Assembly (NCBI GenBank): GCA_019357535.2
Contig: CP079955.1
Span: 620,001-684,000 of the forward strand
DNA from: Macrococcus sp. 19Msa1099
GTDB taxonomy: Bacteria > Bacillota > Bacilli > Staphylococcales > Staphylococcaceae
Reading direction: 5' to 3'
DNA length: 64,000 nt
Shown: positions 55,742-64,000 of the stretch, piece after piece
Layout of the letters: the number at the start of each line of letters is the position of its first letter
How positions within the stretch are numbered: position 1 is the stretch's first letter
Notes under the pieces: generated by a model
Database searches by the model: none
The model's input: only the letters and a program-made list of their open reading frames with translations
What the model was told of the DNA's origin: nothing
Position numbers and translations under genes: made by a program

Positions 55742-58381
55742 ATGAAAAAATTTAAATTTAGTATTATTATGCCAATATATAATGTAGAGAAATACCTAGA
55801 AGAAGCTATACTGAGTGTGGTAAATCAAACGATTGGATTCGAAGACAATATTCAGCTGGTATTGGTTAATGATGAGACTCCAGATAACTCAGTTTCAATA
55901 ATAAAAAAATATCAATCTCTTTATCCTGAAAATGTAGTTTTTGTTGATAAAAAAAATGGTGGCGTTAGTAGTGCAAGAAATGCTGGGATTGAAGCGGCAA
56001 CAGGTGAATACATTCAATGCTTAGATCCTGATGATATGCTTTCTGAAAATACGTTAGAAGCTGTATATCAATTTTTTGATGAAAAAAAAGCAGAAATAGA
56101 TTTAGTTGCAATTCCAATAAAGATGTTTGAGGCGATGAGTGGGAATCATGTACTAAATAGAAAGTTTAATCAAACAAGAATCATTGATATTTATGATCAA
56201 TATAATCTTATATTAATGCATGCCGCATCTACTTACGTAAAGAGAGAGGTGGCGAAACAGTTTAAGTTTGATGAAACATGTAAAATTGGGGAAGATGCTA
56301 AATATTCTACAAGTATTATTTTGGAATCGGGTAGGTATGGAGTTGTTAAAGACGCTGCCTATATGTATCGCGTAAGGGAAGATGGTAGCAGTGCAATCCA
56401 AACAATGGAAGAAAACGGAAATTGGTATAATCATACATTAGAAAGATTTAGTTTAGATTTACTGAATATCACTATAGAAAAGTTGGGATTTATTCCAAGG
56501 TATGTACAGAATATTATTATGTATGATTTGAAATTCAAGTTTAGAGTATTAGACTGTGAGTCTACTCCGTTAACGCAAGAAGAATATGAGAAATTTAAAG
56601 AAAATATTAAGAAAACTTTGCAATTTATAGATGATGATATAATTATATCTACTAAGTTCAGCCAATTGCATAAGAAGCGTGCACTAATGATGAAGAGTGA
56701 GTATGCAGGTTTAAATCCATTTAAAGTTATAGAAGGAAAGTCGAATGTGTATTTAATGTATAAGAATACGTTCTTAAATAAGTTGACAAAAGAAGCGGTA
56801 GATGTCGAGATTGTTAATATTAAAGATGACAATTTGATTATTGAAGGTGGTTTCAGAAGCTTCGCAGATATCGAAAAATTTGAAATTATCGCTAAAGTAG
56901 GGAATGGAGAATTTCCATGTAAATTGTTTAGAAGAGCAAATGAAGATAGTGTTTCATTTGATGAAATTACCCAAAAAAAATATGGATTTATTTTAGAGAT
57001 TCCAAAACATTTTGTGACTAATAATGAAATATCATTTTATTTTAAGTCAGATAAATCATTTGTTAAGTTATTGACAAATACATTAAGATTTTCAAAATTA
57101 AATAAAAAAGAGAAAACGTCGTATGCTGTACTTAAAGACTTATTATATTATATAGAAAATAATAAGTTAATTTTTAAAAAATACAGCGTCAAGGAACATA
57201 CTAAAAAAGAAATAGAAAAAATGAAATTCTTAATGAAAAAAGGTAAACCTGGTTATAAGGCTGTGTTATTTAGAACAGCATACTATGCACTTAATACTTT
57301 AAAGAAAAAAGATGTATGGTTAATGCATGACAGAATCAATAAAGGTGACGATAATGCACAAGCATTGCTTGAATATGCTAATCAAAAAAATGATAATATT
57401 AAGAAATACTTTATTGTCCGTAAAAATACAGACACTTATACTACATTAAAATCAAATGGTTATAATGTTGTTGGCTATGGAAGTTATAAACATAAATTAT
57501 TGCATCTATTATCAGATAAGATTATTTCTAGCCATATTGATGAATGGGTATTAAACCCTTTTGGAAGCACAATCGTATACTATCAAGATTTATTTAAATT
57601 TAAATTAGTATTCCTACAGCATGGTGTAACTATGGTAGATCATTCTAAATGGTTTAATAAATTCAGTAAGAATATTGACAAGCTCATTACCTCATCACGG
57701 TTAGAATATGATTCAATGTTAACAAATAATTATTATTATACAGAGGATGAAGTTAAATTAACGGGTATGCCTAGGTTTGACAAATTAACTTCAGATTCAG
57801 ATAAAAAGATTTTGTTTATGCCGACTTGGAGAAAACATTTAGTTAGTACGACGCGAGACTCTGAAGGTAATAGATTATATAATGACGATTTTAAAGATAC
57901 GGAATATTTTAATAAAATCAATGAAGTAATTCAAGACAAACAATTGATGGATTTATTAGAGGAACATGGTTATGAATTATATTTCTTCCCACATCCAGAT
58001 ATTAGAACTCAAATCAAAGACTTTACACCTGACACTAGAGTAGTGATACCAAATTTTGATACGAGTTACCAAGAATTATTTAAAGCAGGATCAATATTAA
58101 TAACAGATTTTTCAAGTGTTCACTTTGATTTTAGTTACTGTAAAAAACCTGTATTGTATTATCAATTTGATGAACATCATTTTGAAAAAAGTTATTTTTC
58201 ATTTGAAAATCATGGTTTTGGACCAGTGGTTAATGAATACCAATCTCTATTTAAAGAAATAAAGAATTTGATAGATAATAAGAGTAAGATGGAAGAAAAA
58301 TATGTTCAAAGAGTAGAAGATTTTTATGAATTTAATGACAGAAACAATTGTGAAAGAGTATATGATGCTATAAATAAATAA
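55742..58381 (+). CDS. Fused GT2 glycosyltransferase and CDP-glycerol glycerophosphotransferase (TagF-like)
   Basis: 879 aa. The N-terminal GT2 domain (about 1-250; [38 protein letters not shown]) is followed by a linker and a glycerophosphotransferase domain (about 500-870; [40 protein letters not shown]). The fusion probably adds glycerol-phosphate and possibly a sugar to the teichoic acid chain. It lies between tagG and gtaB. Exact activity (priming or chain elongation) is not determined. Confidence 0.85.
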   Translation: MKKFKFSIIMPIYNVEKYLEEAILSVVNQTIGFEDNIQLVLVNDETPDNSVSIIKKYQSLYPENVVFVDKKNGGVSSARNAGIEAATGEYIQCLDPDDMLSENTLEAVYQFFDEKKAEIDLVAIPIKMFEAMSGNHVLNRKFNQTRIIDIYDQYNLILMHAASTYVKREVAKQFKFDETCKIGEDAKYSTSIILESGRYGVVKDAAYMYRVREDGSSAIQTMEENGNWYNHTLERFSLDLLNITIEKLGFIPRYVQNIIMYDLKFKFRVLDCESTPLTQEEYEKFKENIKKTLQFIDDDIIISTKFSQLHKKRALMMKSEYAGLNPFKVIEGKSNVYLMYKNTFLNKLTKEAVDVEIVNIKDDNLIIEGGFRSFADIEKFEIIAKVGNGEFPCKLFRRANEDSVSFDEITQKKYGFILEIPKHFVTNNEISFYFKSDKSFVKLLTNTLRFSKLNKKEKTSYAVLKDLLYYIENNKLIFKKYSVKEHTKKEIEKMKFLMKKGKPGYKAVLFRTAYYALNTLKKKDVWLMHDRINKGDDNAQALLEYANQKNDNIKKYFIVRKNTDTYTTLKSNGYNVVGYGSYKHKLLHLLSDKIISSHIDEWVLNPFGSTIVYYQDLFKFKLVFLQHGVTMVDHSKWFNKFSKNIDKLITSSRLEYDSMLTNNYYYTEDEVKLTGMPRFDKLTSDSDKKILFMPTWRKHLVSTTRDSEGNRLYNDDFKDTEYFNKINEVIQDKQLMDLLEEHGYELYFFPHPDIRTQIKDFTPDTRVVIPNFDTSYQELFKAGSILITDFSSVHFDFSYCKKPVLYYQFDEHHFEKSYFSFENHGFGPVVNEYQSLFKEIKNLIDNKSKMEEKYVQRVEDFYEFNDRNNCERVYDAINK

Positions 58382-58398
58382 ATAAAGGATGTTGTAAA

Positions 58399-59268
58399 AT
58401 GAAGAAAGTAAAAAAAGCGATTATTCCTGCTGCTGGTCTCGGTACACGATTCTTGCCTGCAACAAAAGCAATGCCTAAAGAAATGTTACCGATTCTTGAT
58501 AAACCTACGATACAATATATCGTTGAAGAAGCAGTTGCTGCAGGTATAGAAGATATTATTATCGTAACAGGTAAGCATAAGCGAGCAATTGAAGACCATT
58601 TTGATAATCAATTCGAACTTGAAATGGCTTTACTTGAGAAAGAAAAATTTGAAATGTTAGAGGCAGTAAGACGTTCAACTAACCTTGCTAATATTTTTTA
58701 TGTTCGTCAAAAAGAAACTAAGGGATTAGGTCATGCCATTTGGACAGCAAAACAATTTATTGGAGATGAGCCATTTGCAGTACTGCTTGGTGATGATATC
58801 GTTGAAGCTGATGAACCAGCGATTCATCAACTTATCGCCCAGTATGATACAACATCTAAATCTATAATAGGTGTCCAAGAAGTAGAACCAAAGAATACAC
58901 ATCGATATGGAATAGTTGATCCGTTAGAACAGGACAATAGATTATACAAAGTTAATAAGTTTGTAGAAAAACCTGCACAAGGAACGGCCCCTTCTAATCT
59001 TGCTATTATGGGGAGATATGTCTTGACTCCTGATATTTTTGACTACCTCGAAAACCAAAGTGAAGGTGCAGGTGGAGAAATCCAACTCACTGATGCAATA
59101 GAAAGGTTAAATCGAGATGATATTGTTTATGCCTATAATTTTGAAGGTGTTAGACATGATGTTGGAGAAAAATTTGGGTTTGTTAAAACTACAATAGATT
59201 TTGCCTTAAAAAATAAAGAAATGCGTGAAGAAGTAATGGAATACATCAAGAAAATCGCGCAACAATAA
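58399..59268 (+). CDS. gtaB: UTP-glucose-1-phosphate uridylyltransferase GtaB
   Basis: 289 aa. It makes UDP-glucose from UTP and glucose-1-phosphate. The nucleotidyltransferase motif is [48 protein letters not shown] and the FVEKP sugar-binding motif follow. UDP-glucose is needed for UgtP (LTA anchor) and possibly for teichoic acid decoration. Placed within the teichoic acid locus between the TagF-like gene and tagH. Confidence 0.95.
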   Translation: MKKVKKAIIPAAGLGTRFLPATKAMPKEMLPILDKPTIQYIVEEAVAAGIEDIIIVTGKHKRAIEDHFDNQFELEMALLEKEKFEMLEAVRRSTNLANIFYVRQKETKGLGHAIWTAKQFIGDEPFAVLLGDDIVEADEPAIHQLIAQYDTTSKSIIGVQEVEPKNTHRYGIVDPLEQDNRLYKVNKFVEKPAQGTAPSNLAIMGRYVLTPDIFDYLENQSEGAGGEIQLTDAIERLNRDDIVYAYNFEGVRHDVGEKFGFVKTTIDFALKNKEMREEVMEYIKKIAQQ

Positions 59269-59288
59269 GCCAGTGAATAGGTGAATAA

Positions 59289-60118
<830 letters not shown>

Positions 60119-60124
60119 ATTAAA

Positions 60125-60514
60125 TTAATTGCCATAAAGTTCTTTTTTTATTTGAGTTGTAGATATGCCTTCAGTTCTTTCTAAATAAACGACTTCACAG
60201 TAGTCTTTTAGATAATCAAACTCACCTTTCCAATCACTACCCATTAGAAATGTATCAATTTCATAAAGTGTAACATCCTTTACTTTTTGCTCCCAGTTTT
60301 CTTCTTTTATTACTAAGTCAACATAACGTATTGATTCTAACATCATTTTACGTTGTTCATAATTATAATATGATTTCTTATTTTTAAGCTTATTAAATTC
60401 ATCACTTGATAATCCAACAATTAAATATTCACCTAATTCTTTTGCACGTCTTAACAATTCGATATGTCCATAGTGAAGTAAATCAAATGTTCCATAAGTT
60501 ATTACTCGTCTCAT
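60125..60514 (-). CDS. tagD: Glycerol-3-phosphate cytidylyltransferase TagD
   Basis: 129 aa. It makes CDP-glycerol, the donor for the teichoic acid chain. The HXGH motif is HYGH (LLHYGHIELLRRA); the C-terminal RTEGISTTQIK is the second family motif. ATG 60514 overlaps the stop of the upstream GT4 gene by 4 bp. CDP-glycerol is used by the TagB and TagF-type proteins here. Confidence 0.96.
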   Translation of the reverse strand: MRRVITYGTFDLLHYGHIELLRRAKELGEYLIVGLSSDEFNKLKNKKSYYNYEQRKMMLESIRYVDLVIKEENWEQKVKDVTLYEIDTFLMGSDWKGEFDYLKDYCEVVYLERTEGISTTQIKKELYGN

Positions 60515-61692
60515 AATGTTTTATTCACACTTTCTATAGTATTTTTCCAAAGGTTTCGAATGATTTCATATTCAAATTTTTTGCTGAATTCAAAACCATT
60601 ATGCTGAAGGGTATTGAATAAAGATTGATTATTAATGACTTTCAATATTTGATTGGATAAATCAGTTAATGATTCAGCTTGAGCTAATAAACCGTTTACT
60701 TCATCATTAATCAATTCTAAAGGCCCAACTGGGCAACCATATGCGACCACAGCATTATGTTTAGCCATTGCTTCTATTAAAACTAATCCAAAACCTTCAT
60801 ATCTGGAAGGCAAAATATAAATTTTACTTTCTTCTAGTAATGTAGGAAGATTTTTTGTAGTTGGATGCAATGTGATAATTTCATTTAGGTTATTTTTTTC
60901 GATTAATTCCTGTAATACCGCCTTCTCTTTGCCATCTCCATAAATATTAACTTTCCAATCTCTGATATCATCTTTTATTAAAGCAATAGTTTTAATTAAT
61001 AAGTCAAATCCTTTTTCTTTTTCAAAACGTCCTGCACTGATTATAATATTACTTTTTTCTTTATCAGTCTTTACATTAAAATATCCTTTAGGTAGTGCGT
61101 TAGGTATCACTTTTATCTTGGACGAAGTTAAATGTGATTCATAGATGTCTTTATCTTTTTGTGTCAATGAAATCACAAGATCAAATTTTGAATAATATTT
61201 TATGATACTTTCTTTTAAAGCTTGTGAGTGTTTTTCAAATAACATATGTTCTTGAGCAATTTTAATAACATGCTCAGGTGCGTATTGAGCAACTAATAAA
61301 TTATAACTAGCTCTAGTAGAAATTATCATATCACATTTTAAATGTTTTAAAAAACGAATGATTAATGCTTCAGAGTATCTAGAAAATTGATTTATGCCAG
61401 GTTCATCAGGATGAATATATTGTGGGTAACTCCATTGTGTAAATATTTTTCTAATCTTTTTATTAATGATTTCAGTAATAGAGTGTTGATTTAAAGTTGT
61501 ATAATCAATTAGTGATTCTAATCTAATATTTTCATTAAATTTAAAAAAGGTATCACGTTGCCCCTTAAATACTGAAACAATTGTAACGTTGTGTCCGATA
61601 TCATCTAGCATATTCGCAAGATTAGTGACTGCTCTTGTGGTTCCCCCCATGTAATAGACATTATGAACTAGAATAACGATATTTTTACCCAT
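60511..61692 (-). CDS. Glycosyltransferase family 4 protein
   Basis: 393 aa GT-B fold. N-terminal half with VYYMGGTTRAVTNLANML, C-terminal nucleotide-sugar domain with GRFEKEKGFDLLI and the E-x7-E motif SRYEGFGLVLIEAMA. It probably decorates teichoic acid or a related polymer with a sugar; the sugar and target are unknown. It overlaps tagD by 4 bp (ATGA), so the two are coupled. Confidence 0.85.
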   Translation of the reverse strand: MGKNIVILVHNVYYMGGTTRAVTNLANMLDDIGHNVTIVSVFKGQRDTFFKFNENIRLESLIDYTTLNQHSITEIINKKIRKIFTQWSYPQYIHPDEPGINQFSRYSEALIIRFLKHLKCDMIISTRASYNLLVAQYAPEHVIKIAQEHMLFEKHSQALKESIIKYYSKFDLVISLTQKDKDIYESHLTSSKIKVIPNALPKGYFNVKTDKEKSNIIISAGRFEKEKGFDLLIKTIALIKDDIRDWKVNIYGDGKEKAVLQELIEKNNLNEIITLHPTTKNLPTLLEESKIYILPSRYEGFGLVLIEAMAKHNAVVAYGCPVGPLELINDEVNGLLAQAESLTDLSNQILKVINNQSLFNTLQHNGFEFSKKFEYEIIRNLWKNTIESVNKTL

Positions 61693-61755
61693 GATATTGC
61701 TCCAATCTATGTTAATATATATTTATGATTATACACAATGAGAGAGTTGATTGAT

Positions 61756-62853
61756 ATGAAGAGAACTATTATTAAAATCTTGTATTTAAATATTTTAGCA
61801 ATATTTTCATTAATATTTCAGTTCACTAAAGTAAGAAAAAACAAAATAACAATTTATGTTACATTTCAAGAAGATATTGATCCAATCTTAAAGCAGATAC
61901 CTGACAGGTATGATGTGGTAGTGATATATCACCCTAAATTAGAAAATTATATCAAAGGTTATAAATATCATAATTTTTCACAATCTAATAAGGGTGTTAT
62001 TAAAGAGCTCTATCATTTGTCGACTTCTAAATGGATTATAGTCGATACTTATTATTTAATACTAGCTGGAATGAAGAAGAAAAAGGGACAGAAACTGATT
62101 CAGACATGGCATGCAGCAGGGGCCTTAAAAAAGTTTGGACTTCAGGATCATAGCTTAAAAAACGCATCTGATAAAGCAATAAAACAGTATAAGCTCGTAT
62201 ATAATACATTTGATTACGTGCTAGTAGGATCTAATGTAATGGAAAATATATTCAAGAAGAGTTTTGGTCTATCTGATTCAAAATTTTTGAGGATAGGCCT
62301 CCCTAGAATGGATAAATATAAGACATTAAACCGGAAAAAAGAAAACGATACTATTAGAAAACTCCATGGTGTTCCAGTAGAAAAAATAGTTGTCTCTTAC
62401 GTACCGACTTATAGAGACTACGAAATGGTAGTTCATGAATTACCAATTGATTTCTCAGCACTTGATGAAAGATATCAATGTTTCGTAAAGTTACATCCGG
62501 CTGTAAATCTAAAGTCTCAGAATAAATGGGATACTAAAATGACGACGACTGAACTTCTGCTTATTTCGGATATTATTATTACTGACTACTCATCATTAGC
62601 GATAGAAGCGAGCTTTTTAAATGTTCCAGTTCTATTTTATAATTATGATCTCGAAGAATATGATGAAAAAAGAGGGTTAGTAGATAACTATTTTGAATTT
62701 ATTGATAGTGAGGTCATTCGGACGAATGAGGAATTAATGAAACGCATTAATGAAACATTAACACCAAATGAAAAATTGAATCAAAGATGGAATGAGTACA
62801 ATAATGGAGATGCTACAAGTCGACTCATAAAGTTTATAGATGAAGAAAGTTAG
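61756..62853 (+). CDS. CDP-glycerol glycerophosphotransferase, TagB-like
   Basis: 365 aa from ATG 61756 (GAGAG lies about 11 nt upstream; the ATG 61738 has no ribosome site). The N-terminal hydrophobic helix (ILYLNILAIFSLIFQF), then the Glyphos_transf domain: TWHAAGALKKFGL (His of the catalytic pair), HPAVNLKS and IIITDYSSLAIEASFL. It primes the teichoic acid chain by adding the first glycerol-phosphate to the linkage disaccharide, by similarity to TagB. It lacks the GT2 domain of the 879-aa protein. Confidence 0.88.
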   Translation: MKRTIIKILYLNILAIFSLIFQFTKVRKNKITIYVTFQEDIDPILKQIPDRYDVVVIYHPKLENYIKGYKYHNFSQSNKGVIKELYHLSTSKWIIVDTYYLILAGMKKKKGQKLIQTWHAAGALKKFGLQDHSLKNASDKAIKQYKLVYNTFDYVLVGSNVMENIFKKSFGLSDSKFLRIGLPRMDKYKTLNRKKENDTIRKLHGVPVEKIVVSYVPTYRDYEMVVHELPIDFSALDERYQCFVKLHPAVNLKSQNKWDTKMTTTELLLISDIIITDYSSLAIEASFLNVPVLFYNYDLEEYDEKRGLVDNYFEFIDSEVIRTNEELMKRINETLTPNEKLNQRWNEYNNGDATSRLIKFIDEES

Positions 62854-62862
62854 GGATGCAAC

Positions 62863-63969
62863 ATGAAGATATCTATTATAATACCAATATATAATCAAGA
62901 AGAATATATCATTGACACTATTACATCTGTTAAAAATCAAACATTTAAAAACTTTGAATGTATATTAATCAATGATGGTTCAACAGACGATTCACAAAAA
63001 ATTATAGAGCGTGAAATTATCAATGATAACAGATTTAAACTTTATAGCCGAGAAAATCAAGGTGTTAGTGCAACTAGAAATTATGGTATTGAAATATCAT
63101 CAGGGGATTATATCTATTTTATCGATGGTGATGATACAATCCCTATAGATGCTATGCAAAAACTTTATGCAGCTGCACTTGAAAAGGATGCTGATATCGT
63201 TATTGGGAAGATGGTTCACAAAATAAATGGTCAAGATAAAGAAATTTCTACCTACCTGTTAGATGGGGTTTATAGAGGTGGATATAAAACATTAGAAGAA
63301 AATCCTGAAATCCTGCATTCTATTGGACCGACTGCTAAGCTGTTTAAACGAGATTTAATACGTGATTTATTGTTTCCCATTAACTTTAAATTTGCTGAAG
63401 AACATGAATTTATTGTTGCTGCATATGTGAAAAGCAAGAAAATCTATACAATTGAAAATGTAGCTTATTACTATCATATTCGCGAGCAGAATAACTCTGC
63501 AACTCAGACGATTAATAATAATGTGAAGGAATACATGATGAATTTAATTGAATCACATATTAAAGTGCATTCAATTTTAGAACAGAATAAACTCCATAAA
63601 GCATTAAATTTCTATGGTTACAGAATCACAAATTATATAATGCTTCCATTATTATTACAGGCTGCTCAAAATAACCAACTAATTGAAATAACTAAAATAA
63701 TAGATGATTATTTAAATACTTCTGCTGTAAAAACGAGTGTTGATAAAAATAGAATTAAAGAAATATATTTTAATCAGGTAATTAATAATTTAGATTACAC
63801 ACGATTCATTAAACAAAAACCTTACTTTGAAATGGTTCATAAACATATTAATACACATAACATTAATAAAATGTTTCCTGATAGAGTTAATTTTTATTCG
63901 ACAAAGATGTGTATTAGAATTAAATTAATCACGAAAAAGGTATGTAGAAAAATAAAAATAAGTATATAA
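62863..63969 (+). CDS. GT2 family glycosyltransferase
   Basis: 368 aa. The GT2 N-terminus KISIIIPIYNQEEYIIDTI, FINDGSTDDS-type ILINDGSTDDSQKI and IDGDDTIP (DxD-like metal site) are clear; the C-terminal 120 residues are less typical. It lies 9 bp after the tagB-like gene. It resembles the N-terminal half of the 879-aa fusion. It probably glycosylates teichoic acid; the sugar is unknown. Confidence 0.83.
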   Translation: MKISIIIPIYNQEEYIIDTITSVKNQTFKNFECILINDGSTDDSQKIIEREIINDNRFKLYSRENQGVSATRNYGIEISSGDYIYFIDGDDTIPIDAMQKLYAAALEKDADIVIGKMVHKINGQDKEISTYLLDGVYRGGYKTLEENPEILHSIGPTAKLFKRDLIRDLLFPINFKFAEEHEFIVAAYVKSKKIYTIENVAYYYHIREQNNSATQTINNNVKEYMMNLIESHIKVHSILEQNKLHKALNFYGYRITNYIMLPLLLQAAQNNQLIEITKIIDDYLNTSAVKTSVDKNRIKEIYFNQVINNLDYTRFIKQKPYFEMVHKHINTHNINKMFPDRVNFYSTKMCIRIKLITKKVCRKIKISI

Positions 63970-63982
63970 ATTAAGGAGTAGT

Positions 63983-64000
63983 ATGATTAATATAGTGAGA
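63983..64000 (+). CDS. Start of a further gene, cut by the window end
   Basis: ATG 63983 behind AAGGAG (63973-63978), 13 bp after the previous stop; only MINIVR is visible. The product is unknown; the spacing suggests it belongs to the same operon. Confidence 0.55.

Overview
The window is a 64 kb chromosomal segment of a low-GC Gram-positive coccus of the family Staphylococcaceae. The evidence is the L-lysine type MurE (DNPAND motif), the ugtP-ltaA lipoteichoic acid anchor pair, a bifunctional Atl-type autolysin with GW repeats, the run spx-mecA-coiA-pepF-RsaE-yjbH-yjbI-yjbK-relQ-ppnK-rluD-mgtE, and a wall teichoic acid locus. Gene content and divergence from S. aureus suggest Macrococcus or a close relative; that genus call is inference. 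No tRNA, rRNA, CRISPR array, prophage or origin was seen.

Layout. 1-9.9 kb: the end of one oligopeptide (Opp) transporter (oppF 3' end, then a binding lipoprotein), an intact IS30-family element, and a second complete Opp system (binding lipoprotein, oppD, oppF, oppB, oppC). 9.9-13.9 kb: accessory genes, namely a 47-codon acidic ORF, a 90-aa unknown, a DUF2087 protein and three ABC transporter genes. 14-29.9 kb: conserved Bacillales housekeeping and stress core: trpS, spx, mecA, coiA, pepF, the small RNA RsaE/RoxS, yjbH, globin, CYTH protein, YjbL-like protein, relQ, NAD kinase, pseudouridine synthase, mgtE, CPA2 antiporter, fabI (with a FapR-like operator), yjcG and an esterase. 30-43.3 kb: AI-2E family protein, ltaA/ugtP, murE, YueH-like protein, prfC, TerC, HtrA-like protease, TrkH, an orphan histidine kinase and a degenerate metallophosphoesterase. 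43.4-48 kb: degenerate CPBP protein, DUF2187 protein, a sigma-70-like factor divergent from comK, a RocB-like M20 peptidase and an acyltransferase. 48-64 kb: cell envelope, with atl, a DUF2538 protein, an LCP ligase with a repeat tail, then the teichoic acid locus (tagA, tagG, a GT2/glycerophosphotransferase fusion, gtaB, tagH, tagD, GT4, tagB-like, GT2 and the start of one more gene).

How the genes work together. Spx, YjbH (its ClpXP adaptor), MecA (ClpC adaptor), RelQ (alarmone synthase), NAD kinase and RsaE/RoxS form a redox and stress-control neighbourhood. MecA, CoiA and ComK are all competence-linked. UgtP and LtaA make and flip the lipoteichoic acid glycolipid anchor. The tag genes with gtaB build and export glycerol-phosphate wall teichoic acid, the LCP protein probably attaches it, and Atl is the wall hydrolase acting on the finished wall.

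No wholly new system was proven. The strongest observations are the RsaE/RoxS gene with its Rex/ResD-like upstream site, a SigB-like promoter before spx, a hairpin that is both mecA terminator and coiA ribosome-site mask, a perfect 18-bp inverted repeat in the oppA leader, the DUF2087/ABC cassette, an orphan kinase paired with a pseudo-phosphoesterase, and the in-frame 42-bp repeats of the LCP protein.
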